A stretch of 64,000 bases of DNA from Osmia lignaria lignaria (lineage: Eukaryota > Arthropoda > Insecta > Hymenoptera > Megachilidae), in the NCBI RefSeq assembly GCF_051020975.1, contig NC_135035.1, positions 434,001 to 498,000 on the forward strand. Direction: 5' to 3'. This document shows positions 28,528-43,417 of this stretch, piece by piece. A model generated the notes under the pieces. It saw only the letters and a list, made by a program, of their open reading frames with translations, made no database searches and was not told where the DNA came from. Position numbers and translations under genes: made by a program. Position 1 is the first letter of the stretch, and each line of letters starts with the position of its first letter.

Positions 28528-29560
28528 CCTACAGATCATTGTACATTTAATAACATCATTCATGCTATAGCTAAATTGGATATAATGTAATATACTCACC
28601 CCTTCCCACAGATCAAGGTACCTACATTTAATAACAATATCATTATTACTACATCTACATTAGATATAAAGTAATATACTTATCCCTGCCCACAGCTCAA
28701 TGTACCTATATTTAATAATAATATCATTAGTACTATATCCACATCATATATAATGTAATATACTGATTCCTTCCCACAGATCAATGTACATTAACAACAA
28801 CATCATTCATGCTATAGCTAAATTGGATATAATGTAATATACTGATCCCTGCCCACAGATCAATGTACCTACATTTAATAACAATATCATTAGTACTATA
28901 TCTACATTAGATATAATGTAATATACTGATCCCTGCCCACAGTTCAATGTAACTATATTTAATAACAATATCATTAGTACTATATCCACATCATGTATAA
29001 TGTAATATACTGATTCCTTCCCACAGATCAATGTACATTTAACAACCGCATCATTCATACTATGTCTACATTGGATATAATGTAATATACTGTTCCCTTC
29101 CCACAGATCAATGTACATATAATAACAATATCATTATTACTATAACTACACTAGATATAATGTAATATACTGATTCCTTCCCTCAGATCAATGTACATTT
29201 AATATCGATATCATTATTACTATTTCTACATTAGATATAATGTAATATACTGATCCCTTCCCACAGATCAATGTACCTACATTTAATAACAATACCATTA
29301 GTACTACGTCCACATTACATATAATGTAGTATACTGATTCCTTCTATCAGATCAGTGTAGATTTAATAACAACATCCTTCATACTATATCAACACTAGGT
29401 ATAATGTAATATACTGATCCCTTCCCACAGACCAAGGTGCCTACATTTAGTAACAATATCATTATTACTATATCTACATTAGATATAATGTAATATACTG
29501 ATCCCTGCCCACCGGTCAATGTACATTCAACAATAACATCGTTCATACTATATCCACATT
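28528..29560 (+). repeat. HOR-B, truncated copy
   Basis: Same monomer order as 18,814-19,840 (offset 9,714) and 46,120-47,150 (offset 17,592). It ends in a CACCGGTC monomer with TTCAACAATAAC and then runs into ATCCTTAG-type monomers that lead to the 5.6-kb segment. Confidence 0.85.
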
Positions 29561-29897
29561 AGGTATAATGTAATATAGTGATTACGTCCCACAGATCGAT
29601 GTACCTACATTTAATAACAATATCCTTAGTACTATATCCACATTACACATAATGTAATATACTGATTCCTTCCCACAGATCAATGTACATTTAACAACGA
29701 CATCATTCGTACTATATCTACATTGGATATAATGTAATATACTGATCCCTTCCCATACGTCAATGTACATATAATAGCAAACTCGTTATTACTATATCTA
29801 CATTAGGTATAATGTAATATACTCATCCCTGCTCACAGATCAATGTACCTATATTTAACAACAATATCCTTAGTACCATATCCACATTACACATAAT

Positions 29898-32800
29898 GTA
29901 ATATACTGATTCCTTCCCACAGATCAATGTACATTTAATAACAACAGCATTCATACTATATCAACACTAGGTATAATGTAATATAGTGATTACATCCCAC
30001 AGATCAAGGTACATTCAATATCGATATCATTATTACTATATCTACATTGGGTATAATGTAATATACTGAACCCTCCCCACAGATCAATGTACCTACATTT
30101 AACAACAATATCATTAGTACTACGTCCACATTGCATATAATGTAATATACTGATTCCTTCCCACAGATCAGTGTACATTTAATAACAACATCATTCATTA
30201 CATATCTACATTGGGTACAATGTAATATAGTGATTACATCCCACAGAACAATGTACATGTAATATCGATATCATTACTACTATATCTACATAAGATATAA
30301 TGTAATATACTGATCCCTGCCCATAGTTCAATGTACCTATATTTAATAACAATATCATTAGTACTATATCCACATCACATATAATGTAATATACTGATTC
30401 CTTCCCACAGATCAATGTACATTAACAACAACATCATTCATGCTATAGCTAAATTGGATATAATGTAATATACTGATCCCTGCCCACAGATCAATGTACC
30501 TACATTTAAAAACAATATCATTAGTACTATATCTACATTGGATATAATGTAATACACTGATACCTGCCTACAGTTCAATATAACTATATTTCATAACAAT
30601 ATCATTAGTACTATATCCACATCATATATAATCTAATATACTGATTACTTCCCACAGATCAATGTACATTTAACAACAGCATCATTCATACTATGTCTAC
30701 ATTGGATATAATGTAATAATCTGATCCCTTCCCACAGATCAATGTACATATAATAACAATATCATTATTACTATAACTACACTAGATATAATGTAATATA
30801 CTGATTCCTTCCCTCAGATCAATGTACATTTAATATCGATATCATTATTACTATTTCTACATTATATATAATGTAATCTACTGATCCCTTCCCACAGATC
30901 AAGGTATCTACATTTAATAACAATATCATTATTACTATATCTACACTAGATATAATGCAATATACGGATTCCTTCCCACAGATCAATGTACATTTAATAA
31001 CAACATCGTTCATACTATATCTGCATTGGATATAATGTAATATACTGATCCCTTCCCACAGGTCAATGTACATACAATAGCAAAATCGTTATTACTATAT
31101 CTACAGTAGGTATAATGTTATGTATTTACTACATCCTACAGATCATTGTACATTTAATAACATCATTCATGCTATAGCTAAATTGGATATAATGTAATAT
31201 ACTCACCCCTTCCCACAGATCAAGGTACCTACATTTAATAACAATATCATTATTACTACATCTACATTAGATATAAAGTAATATACTGATCCCTGCCCAC
31301 AGTTCAATGTACCTATTTTTAATAATAATATCATTAGTACTACATCCACATCATATATAATGCAATATACGGATTCCTTCCCACAGATCAATGTACATTA
31401 ACAACAACATCATTCATGCTATAGCTAAATTGGATATAATGTAATATACTGATCCCTGCCCACAGATCAGTGTACCTACATTTAATAACAATATCATTAG
31501 TACTATATCTACATTAGATATAATGTAATATACTGATCCCTGCCCACAGTTCAATGTAACTATATTTAATAACAATATCATTAGTACTATATCCACATCA
31601 TATATAATGTAATATACTGATTCCTCCCCACAGATCAATGTACATTTAACAACAGCATCATTCATACTATGTCTACATTGGATATAATGTAATATACTGA
31701 TCCCTTCCCACAGATCAATGTACATTTAACAACAACATCATTCATACTATATCTACATTGGATATAATGTAATATACTTATCCCTTCCCACAGATCAATG
31801 TACATATAATAACAATATCATTATTACTATAACTACATTAGATATAATGTAATATACTGATCCCTTTCCACAGATCAAGGTATGTACATTTAACAACAAT
31901 ACCATTATTACTATATCTACACTAGATATAATGCAATATACGGATTCCTTGCCACAGATCAATGTACATTTAATAACAACATCATTCATACTATATCTGC
32001 ATTGGATATAATGTAATATACTGATCCCTTCCCACAGGTCAATGTACATACAATAGCAAAATCGTTATTACTATATCTACATTAGGTATAATGTAATGTA
32101 TTTACTACATCCAACAGATCATTGTACATTTAATAACATCATTCATGCTACAGCTAAATTGGATATAATGTAATATACTCACCCCTTCCCACAGATCAAG
32201 GTACCTACATTTAATAACAATATCATTATTACTACATCTACATTAGATACAAAGTAATATACTGATCCCTGCCCACAGTTCAATGTACCTATATTTAATA
32301 ATAATATCATTAGTACTACATCCACATCATATATAATGTAATATACTGATTCCTTCCCACAGATCAATGTACATTAACAACAACATCATTCATGCTATAG
32401 CTAAATTGGATATAATGTAATATACTGATCCCTGCCCACAGATCAATGTACCTACATTTAATAACAATATCATTAGTACTATATCTACATTAGATATAAT
32501 GTAATATACTGATCCCTGCCGTCAGTTCAATGTAACTATATTTTATAACAATATCATTAGTACTATATCCACATCATATATAATGTAATATACTGATCCT
32601 CCCCACAGATCAATGTACATTTAACAACAGCATCATTCATACTATGTCTACATTGGATATAATGTAATATACTGATCCCTTCCCACAGATCAATGTACAT
32701 TAAATAACAACATTATTCATACTATATCTACACTAGGTATAATGTAACATAGTGATTACATCCCACAGATCAATGTACATTTAATAACAACATCATTCAT

Positions 32801-35512
32801 ACTATAACTACATTGGATATAATGTGATATACTGATCCCTTCCCACAGATCAATGTACATATAATAGCAACATCGTTATTACTATATCTACATTAGGTAT
32901 AATGTAATGTATTAACTACATCCTATAGATCATTGTACATTTAATAACATCATTCATGCTATAGCTAAATTGGATATAATGTAATATACTGATCCTTTCC
33001 CACAGATCAAGGTAGCTACATTTAATAACATTATCATTAATACTATATCTACATGAGATATAATGTTATATACTGATCCCTGCCCACAGATCAATGTACC
33101 TACATTTAATAACAATATCATTAGTACTATATCTACATTAGATATAATGTAATATACTGATCCCTGCCCACAGTTCAATGTAACTATATTTAATAACAAT
33201 ATCATTAGTACTATATCCACATCATATATAATGTAATATACTGATCCCTTCCCACAGATCAATGTACATTCAGTAACACCATCATTCATACTATATCTAC
33301 ACTGGATATAATACAATATACTGATTCCTCCCCACAGATCAATGTACATTTTATAATAACATCATTCATACCATGTCTACATTGGATGTAATGTAATAAT
33401 CTGATCCCTTCCCACAGATCAATGTACATATAATAACAATATCATTATTACTATAACTACACTAGATATAATGTAATATACTGATTCCTTCCCTCAGATC
33501 AATGTACATTTAATATCGATATCATTATTACTATTTCTACATTAGATATAATGTAATATACTGATCCCTTCCCACAGATCAAGGTATCTACATTTAACAA
33601 CAATATCATTATTACTATATCTACACTAGATATAATGCAATATACGGATTCCTTCCCACAGATCAATGTACATTTAACAACAACATCATTCATACTATAT
33701 CTACATTGGATATAATGTAATATACTGATCCCTGCCCACAGTTCAATGTACCTATATTTAATAATAATATCATTAGTACTATATCCACATTACACATAAT
33801 GTAATATACTGATTCCCTCCCACAGAACAATGTACATTTAATAACACCATCATTCATACTATATCTACACGAGGTATAATGTAATATAGCGATTACGTCC
33901 CACAGATCAATGTACCTACATTTAATAACAATATCCTTAGTACTATATCCACATTACACATAATGTAATATACTGATTCATTCCCACAGATCGATATACC
34001 TTTAATAACAATATCATTAGCACTATATCTACATTCGATATAACGTAATATGCAGATTCATTCCCACAGATATGTATATATAATAACCATATCATTAGTA
34101 CCATACCTACATTCGATATAATGTAATATACCGATGGATTCCCACAGATCAATGTACATTTAATAACCATATCTACATTAGATATGTAATGTACATTTAA
34201 TAACAATATCATTATTACTATATCTACATTAGGTATAATGTCATATACTGATCCCTGCCCACAGATCAATGTACCTACATTTAATAACAATATCATTAGT
34301 ACTACGTCCACATTACATATAATGTAGTATACTGATTCCGTCCCACAGATCAGTGTAGATTTAATAACAACATCCTTCATACTATATCAACACTAGGTAT
34401 AATGTAATATACTGACCCCTTCCCACAGACCAAGGTGCCTACATTTAGTAACAATATCATTATTACTATATCTACATTAGATATAATGTAATATCCTGAA
34501 CCCTGCCCACCGGTCAATGTACATTTAATAACAACATCGTTCATACTATATCCACATTAGGTATAATGTAATATAGTGATTACGTCCCACAGATCAATGT
34601 ACCTACATTTAATAACAATATCCTTATTACTATATCCACATTACACATAATGTAATATACTGATTCCTTCCCACAGATCAATGTACATTTAACAACAACA
34701 TCATTCATACTATACCTACAATGGATATAATGTAATATACTGATCCCTTCCCACAGATCAATGTACCTACATTTAATAACAATATCCTTAGTACTATATC
34801 CACATTACACATAATGTAATATACTGATTCCTTCCCACAGAACAATGTACATTTAATAACACCATCATTCATACTATATCTACACGAGGTATAATGTAAT
34901 ATAGTGATTACGTCCCACAGATCAATGTACCTACATTTAATAACAATATCCTTAGTACTATATCCACATTACACATAATGTAATATACTGATTCATTCCC
35001 ACAGATCAATATACCTTTAATAACCATATCATTAGTACTATATCTACATTCGATATATTGTAATATAGTGATTCATTCCCACAGATCAATGTGCCTTTAA
35101 TAACAATATCATTAGCACTACATCTGCATTCGATATAACGTAATATAGTGATCCATTCCCACAGACCAATGCACCTTTAATAACAATATCATTAGCACTA
35201 TATCTACATTCGATATAACGTAATATGCAGATTCATTCCCACAGATATGTATATATAATAACCATATCATTAGTACCATACCTACATTCGATATAATGTA
35301 ATATACCGATGGATTCCCACAGATCAATGTACATTTAATAACCATATCATTAGTACCATATCTACATTAGATATGTAATGTACATTTAATAACAATATCA
35401 TTATTACTATATCTACATTAGGTATAATGTCATATACTGATCCCTGCCCACAGATCAATGTACCTACATTTAATAACAATATCATTAGTACTACGTCCAC
35501 ATTACATATAAT
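29898..35512 (+). repeat. 5,615-bp segment, first copy of a tandem duplication
   Basis: Repeated starting at 35,513 with offset 5,615. Differences noticed are few: G for T near 31,106, two substitutions near 31,367-31,373, C/T near 35,046, and a 14-bp deletion near 34,166 in this copy. The segment carries two marker monomers 976 bp apart (31,135 and 32,111), runs of L monomers with 131-codon minus-strand open frames, and two type-D blocks. Confidence 0.88.
33943..34380 (-). other. Longest minus-strand open frame (145 codons); not a gene
   Basis: The frame exists because several frame-compatible monomers sit together and a 14-bp deletion near 34,166 joins two shorter frames that are separate in the undeleted copy (41,834-42,061 and 42,040-42,285). 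The translation is a repeating hydrophobic 28-residue pattern with CGKGSVYYII- and MILLLNV-like segments, one per 84-bp monomer. No conserved domain, no promoter or codon signal was recognised, and the frame is disrupted in sister copies. I treat it as a product of the satellite. Confidence 0.85.
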
Positions 35513-37164
35513 GTAATATACTGATTCCTTCCCACAGATCAATGTACATTTAATAACAACAGCATTCATACTATATCAACACTAGGTATAATGTAATATA
35601 GTGATTACATCCCACAGATCAAGGTACATTCAATATCGATATCATTATTACTATATCTACATTGGGTATAATGTAATATACTGAACCCTCCCCACAGATC
35701 AATGTACCTACATTTAACAACAATATCATTAGTACTACGTCCACATTGCATATAATGTAATATACTGATTCCTTCCCACAGATCAGTGTACATTTAATAA
35801 CAACATCATTCATTACATATCTACATTGGGTACAATGTAATATAGTGATTACATCCCACAGAACAATGTACATGTAATATCGATATCATTACTACTATAT
35901 CTACATAAGATATAATGTAATATACTGATCCCTGCCCATAGTTCAATGTACCTATATTTAATAACAATATCATTAGTACTATATCCACATCACATATAAT
36001 GTAATATACTGATTCCTTCCCACAGATCAATGTACATTAACAACAACATCATTCATGCTATAGCTAAATTGGATATAATGTAATATACTGATCCCTGCCC
36101 ACAGATCAATGTACCTACATTTAAAAACAATATCATTAGTACTATATCTACATTGGATATAATGTAATACACTGATACCTGCCTACAGTTCAATATAACT
36201 ATATTTCATAACAATATCATTAGTACTATATCCACATCATATATAATCTAATATACTGATTACTTCCCACAGATCAATGTACATTTAACAACAGCATCAT
36301 TCATACTATGTCTACATTGGATATAATGTAATAATCTGATCCCTTCCCACAGATCAATGTACATATAATAACAATATCATTATTACTATAACTACACTAG
36401 ATATAATGTAATATACTGATTCCTTCCCTCAGATCAATGTACATTTAATATCGATATCATTATTACTATTTCTACATTATATATAATGTAATCTACTGAT
36501 CCCTTCCCACAGATCAAGGTATCTACATTTAATAACAATATCATTATTACTATATCTACACTAGATATAATGCAATATACGGATTCCTTCCCACAGATCA
36601 ATGTACATTTAATAACAACATCGTTCATACTATATCTGCATTGGATATAATGTAATATACTGATCCCTTCCCACAGGTCAATGTACATACAATAGCAAAA
36701 TCGTTATTACTATATCTACATTAGGTATAATGTTATGTATTTACTACATCCTACAGATCATTGTACATTTAATAACATCATTCATGCTATAGCTAAATTG
36801 GATATAATGTAATATACTCACCCCTTCCCACAGATCAAGGTACCTACATTTAATAACAATATCATTATTACTACATCTACATTAGATATAAAGTAATATA
36901 CTGATCCCTGCCCACAGTTCAATGTACCTATTTTTAATAATAATATCATTAGTACTACATCCACATCATATATAATGTAATATACTGATTCCTTCCCACA
37001 GATCAATGTACATTAACAACAACATCATTCATGCTATAGCTAAATTGGATATAATGTAATATACTGATCCCTGCCCACAGATCAGTGTACCTACATTTAA
37101 TAACAATATCATTAGTACTATATCTACATTAGATATAATGTAATATACTGATCCCTGCCCACAG

Positions 37165-39357
37165 TTCAATGTAACTATATTTAATAACAATATCATTAGT
37201 ACTATATCCACATCATATATAATGTAATATACTGATTCCTCCCCACAGATCAATGTACATTTAACAACAGCATCATTCATACTATGTCTACATTGGATAT
37301 AATGTAATATACTGATCCCTTCCCACAGATCAATGTACATTTAACAACAACATCATTCATACTATATCTACATTGGATATAATGTAATATACTTATCCCT
37401 TCCCACAGATCAATGTACATATAATAACAATATCATTATTACTATAACTACATTAGATATAATGTAATATACTGATCCCTTTCCACAGATCAAGGTATGT
37501 ACATTTAACAACAATACCATTATTACTATATCTACACTAGATATAATGCAATATACGGATTCCTTGCCACAGATCAATGTACATTTAATAACAACATCAT
37601 TCATACTATATCTGCATTGGATATAATGTAATATACTGATCCCTTCCCACAGGTCAATGTACATACAATAGCAAAATCGTTATTACTATATCTACATTAG
37701 GTATAATGTAATGTATTTACTACATCCAACAGATCATTGTACATTTAATAACATCATTCATGCTACAGCTAAATTGGATATAATGTAATATACTCACCCC
37801 TTCCCACAGATCAAGGTACCTACATTTAATAACAATATCATTATTACTACATCTACATTAGATACAAAGTAATATACTGATCCCTGCCCACAGTTCAATG
37901 TACCTATATTTAATAATAATATCATTAGTACTACATCCACATCATATATAATGTAATATACTGATTCCTTCCCACAGATCAATGTACATTAACAACAACA
38001 TCATTCATGCTATAGCTAAATTGGATATAATGTAATATACTGATCCCTGCCCACAGATCAATGTACCTACATTTAATAACAATATCATTAGTACTATATC
38101 TACATTAGATATAATGTAATATACTGATCCCTGCCGTCAGTTCAATGTAACTATATTTTATAACAATATCATTAGTACTATATCCACATCATATATAATG
38201 TAATATACTGATCCTCCCCACAGATCAATGTACATTTAACAACAGCATCATTCATACTATGTCTACATTGGATATAATGTAATATACTGATCCCTTCCCA
38301 CAGATCAATGTACATTAAATAACAACATTATTCATACTATATCTACACTAGGTATAATGTAACATAGTGATTACATCCCACAGATCAATGTACATTTAAT
38401 AACAACATCATTCATACTATAACTACATTGGATATAATGTGATATACTGATCCCTTCCCACAGATCAATGTACATATAATAGCAACATCGTTATTACTAT
38501 ATCTACATTAGGTATAATGTAATGTATTAACTACATCCTATAGATCATTGTACATTTAATAACATCATTCATGCTATAGCTAAATTGGATATAATGTAAT
38601 ATACTGATCCTTTCCCACAGATCAAGGTAGCTACATTTAATAACATTATCATTAATACTATATCTACATGAGATATAATGTTATATACTGATCCCTGCCC
38701 ACAGATCAATGTACCTACATTTAATAACAATATCATTAGTACTATATCTACATTAGATATAATGTAATATACTGATCCCTGCCCACAGTTCAATGTAACT
38801 ATATTTAATAACAATATCATTAGTACTATATCCACATCATATATAATGTAATATACTGATCCCTTCCCACAGATCAATGTACATTCAGTAACACCATCAT
38901 TCATACTATATCTACACTGGATATAATACAATATACTGATTCCTCCCCACAGATCAATGTACATTTTATAATAACATCATTCATACCATGTCTACATTGG
39001 ATGTAATGTAATAATCTGATCCCTTCCCACAGATCAATGTACATATAATAACAATATCATTATTACTATAACTACACTAGATATAATGTAATATACTGAT
39101 TCCTTCCCTCAGATCAATGTACATTTAATATCGATATCATTATTACTATTTCTACATTAGATATAATGTAATATACTGATCCCTTCCCACAGATCAAGGT
39201 ATCTACATTTAACAACAATATCATTATTACTATATCTACACTAGATATAATGCAATATACGGATTCCTTCCCACAGATCAATGTACATTTAACAACAACA
39301 TCATTCATACTATATCTACATTGGATATAATGTAATATACTGATCCCTGCCCACAGT
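37165..39357 (+). repeat. 2,276-bp-period duplication, first copy
   Basis: Marker boxes at 37,803 and 40,079 and all monomers between 37,165 and about 39,351 recur 2,276 bp later. One difference was seen: GCCGTCAG at 38,132-38,140 versus GCCGACAG at 40,408-40,416. Confidence 0.87.
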
Positions 39358-41627
39358 TCAATGTAACTATATTTAATAACAATATCATTAGTACTATATC
39401 CACATCATATATAATGTAATATACTGATCCCTGCCCACAGTTCAATGTAACTATATTTAATAACAATATCATTAGTACTATATCCACATCATATATAATG
39501 TAATATACTGATTCCTCCCCACAGATCAATGTACATTTAACAACAGCATCATTCATACTATGTCTACATTGGATATAATGTAATATACTGATCCCTTCCC
39601 ACAGATCAATGTACATTTAACAACAACATCATTCATACTATATCTACATTGGATATAATGTAATATACTTATCCCTTCCCACAGATCAATGTACATATAA
39701 TAACAATATCATTATTACTATAACTACATTAGATATAATGTAATATACTGATCCCTTTCCACAGATCAAGGTATGTACATTTAACAACAATACCATTATT
39801 ACTATATCTACACTAGATATAATGCAATATACGGATTCCTTGCCACAGATCAATGTACATTTAATAACAACATCATTCATACTATATCTGCATTGGATAT
39901 AATGTAATATACTGATCCCTTCCCACAGGTCAATGTACATACAATAGCAAAATCGTTATTACTATATCTACATTAGGTATAATGTAATGTATTTACTACA
40001 TCCAACAGATCATTGTACATTTAATAACATCATTCATGCTACAGCTAAATTGGATATAATGTAATATACTCACCCCTTCCCACAGATCAAGGTACCTACA
40101 TTTAATAACAATATCATTATTACTACATCTACATTAGATACAAAGTAATATACTGATCCCTGCCCACAGTTCAATGTACCTATATTTAATAATAATATCA
40201 TTAGTACTACATCCACATCATATATAATGTAATATACTGATTCCTTCCCACAGATCAATGTACATTAACAACAACATCATTCATGCTATAGCTAAATTGG
40301 ATATAATGTAATATACTGATCCCTGCCCACAGATCAATGTACCTACATTTAATAACAATATCATTAGTACTATATCTACATTAGATATAATGTAATATAC
40401 TGATCCCTGCCGACAGTTCAATGTAACTATATTTTATAACAATATCATTAGTACTATATCCACATCATATATAATGTAATATACTGATCCTCCCCACAGA
40501 TCAATGTACATTTAACAACAGCATCATTCATACTATGTCTACATTGGATATAATGTAATATACTGATCCCTTCCCACAGATCAATGTACATTAAATAACA
40601 ACATTATTCATACTATATCTACACTAGGTATAATGTAACATAGTGATTACATCCCACAGATCAATGTACATTTAATAACAACATCATTCATACTATAACT
40701 ACATTGGATATAATGTGATATACTGATCCCTTCCCACAGATCAATGTACATATAATAGCAACATCGTTATTACTATATCTACATTAGGTATAATGTAATG
40801 TATTAACTACATCCTATAGATCATTGTACATTTAATAACATCATTCATGCTATAGCTAAATTGGATATAATGTAATATACTGATCCTTTCCCACAGATCA
40901 AGGTAGCTACATTTAATAACATTATCATTAATACTATATCTACATGAGATATAATGTTATATACTGATCCCTGCCCACAGATCAATGTACCTACATTTAA
41001 TAACAATATCATTAGTACTATATCTACATTAGATATAATGTAATATACTGATCCCTGCCCACAGTTCAATGTAACTATATTTAATAACAATATCATTAGT
41101 ACTATATCCACATCATATATAATGTAATATACTGATCCCTTCCCACAGATCAATGTACATTCAGTAACACCATCATTCATACTATATCTACACTGGATAT
41201 AATACAATATACTGATTCCTCCCCACAGATCAATGTACATTTTATAATAACATCATTCATACCATGTCTACATTGGATGTAATGTAATAATCTGATCCCT
41301 TCCCACAGATCAATGTACATATAATAACAATATCATTATTACTATAACTACACTAGATATAATGTAATATACTGATTCCTTCCCTCAGATCAATGTACAT
41401 TTAATATCGATATCATTATTACTATTTCTACATTAGATATAATGTAATATACTGATCCCTTCCCACAGATCAAGGTATCTACATTTAACAACAATATCAT
41501 TATTACTATATCTACACTAGATATAATGCAATATACGGATTCCTTCCCACAGATCAATGTACATTTAACAACAACATCATTCATACTATATCTACATTGG
41601 ATATAATGTAATATACTGATCCCTGCC
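39358..41627 (+). repeat. 2,276-bp-period duplication, second copy, with a doubled L monomer at its start
   Basis: Starts with two nearly identical 84-bp L monomers (GTTCAATGTAACT type, from about 39,357 and 39,441) where the first copy has an L monomer with ATCAGTGTACC followed by one such L monomer. After that it matches the first copy to about 41,627 and then resumes the order of the parent segment. Confidence 0.85.
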
Positions 41628-43417
41628 CACAGTTCAATGTACCTATATTTAATAATAATATCATTAGTACTATATCCACATTACACATAATGTAATATAC
41701 TGATTCCCTCCCACAGAACAATGTACATTTAATAACACCATCATTCATACTATATCTACACGAGGTATAATGTAATATAGCGATTACGTCCCACAGATCA
41801 ATGTACCTACATTTAATAACAATATCCTTAGTACTATATCCACATTACACATAATGTAATATACTGATTCATTCCCACAGATCGATATACCTTTAATAAC
41901 AATATCATTAGCACTATATCTACATTCGATATAACGTAATATGCAGATTCATTCCCACAGATATGTATATATAATAACCATATCATTAGTACCATACCTA
42001 CATTCGATATAATGTAATATACCGATGGATTCCCACAGATCAATGTACATTTAATAACCATATCATTAGTACCATATCTACATTAGATATGTAATGTACA
42101 TTTAATAACAATATCATTATTACTATATCTACATTAGGTATAATGTCATATACTGATCCCTGCCCACAGATCAATGTACCTACATTTAATAACAATATCA
42201 TTAGTACTACGTCCACATTACATATAATGTAGTATACTGATTCCGTCCCACAGATCAGTGTAGATTTAATAACAACATCCTTCATACTATATCAACACTA
42301 GGTATAATGTAATATACTGACCCCTTCCCACAGACCAAGGTGCCTACATTTAGTAACAATATCATTATTACTATATCTACATTAGATATAATGTAATATC
42401 CTGAACCCTGCCCACCGGTCAATGTACATTTAATAACAACATCGTTCATACTATATCCACATTAGGTATAATGTAATATAGTGATTACGTCCCACAGATC
42501 AATGTACCTACATTTAATAACAATATCCTTATTACTATATCCACATTACACATAATGTAATATACTGATTCCTTCCCACAGATCAATGTACATTTAACAA
42601 CAACATCATTCATACTATACCTACAATGGATATAATGTAATATACTGATCCCTTCCCACAGATCAATGTACCTACATTTAATAACAATATCCTTAGTACT
42701 ATATCCACATTACACATAATGTAATATACTGATTCCTTCCCACAGAACAATGTACATTTAATAACACCATCATTCATACTATATCTACACGAGGTATAAT
42801 GTAATATAGTGATTACGTCCCACAGATCAATGTACCTACATTTAATAACAATATCCTTAGTACTATATCCACATTACACATAATGTAATATACTGATTCA
42901 TTCCCACAGATCAATATACCTTTAATAACCATATCATTAGTACTATATCTATATTCGATATATTGTAATATAGTGATTCATTCCCACAGATCAATGTGCC
43001 TTTAATAACAATATCATTAGCACTACATCTGCATTCGATATAACGTAATATAGTGATCCATTCCCACAGACCAATGCACCTTTAATAACAATATCATTAG
43101 CACTATATCTACATTCGATATAACGTAATATGCAGATTCATTCCCACAGATATGTATATATAATAACCATATCATTAGTACCATACCTACATTCGATATA
43201 ATGTAATATACCGATGGATTCCCACAGATCAATGTACATTTAATAACCATATCATTAGTACCATATCTACATTAGATATGTAATGTACATTTAATAACAA
43301 TATCATTATTACTATATCTACATTAGGTATAATGTCATATACTGATCCCTGCCCACAGATCAATGTACCTACATTTAATAACAATATCATTAGTACTACG
43401 TCCACATTACATATAAT

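Larger units (their letters stand above)
24511..34199 (+). repeat. Super-repeat unit, first copy, 9,687-bp period
   Basis: Sequence at 24,541 matches 34,228 (offset 9,687) and the match continues to the junction at 35,512. The same sequence also matches 42,133 onward at offset 17,592, constant to about 47,200; 17,592 minus 9,687 is 7,905, the length of the block 35,513-43,417. Within it are a diverged block (25,285-25,700), HOR-A (27,064-28,527), HOR-B (28,528-29,550) and the start of the 5.6-kb duplicated segment (29,898). Confidence 0.82.
35513..43417 (+). repeat. Second copy of the 5,615-bp segment, enlarged by a nested 2,276-bp duplication
   Basis: Follows 29,898-35,512 at offset 5,615 to about 39,357, then at offset 7,891 from about 41,630, and 7,905 after the 14-bp deletion site. 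The extra 2,276 bp is an internal tandem duplication. At its right end the sequence returns to the flank expected after one undamaged super-unit (GTAGTATACTGATTCC), while the inner junction at 35,513 reads GTAATATACTGATTCC. Confidence 0.85.

Noticed and set aside
33943..34380. Possible coding gene (145 codons, minus strand) and other minus-strand frames such as 10823-11218 and 32954-33349
   Set aside because: The frames follow monomer length arithmetic, are broken by 80-bp monomers, differ in length among near-identical copies, and show no recognisable domain or gene context.
35513..43417. A mobile element inserted into the super-repeat
   Set aside because: The block is itself a copy of adjacent satellite (5,615 bp plus nested 2,276 bp), so tandem duplication explains it without an element.
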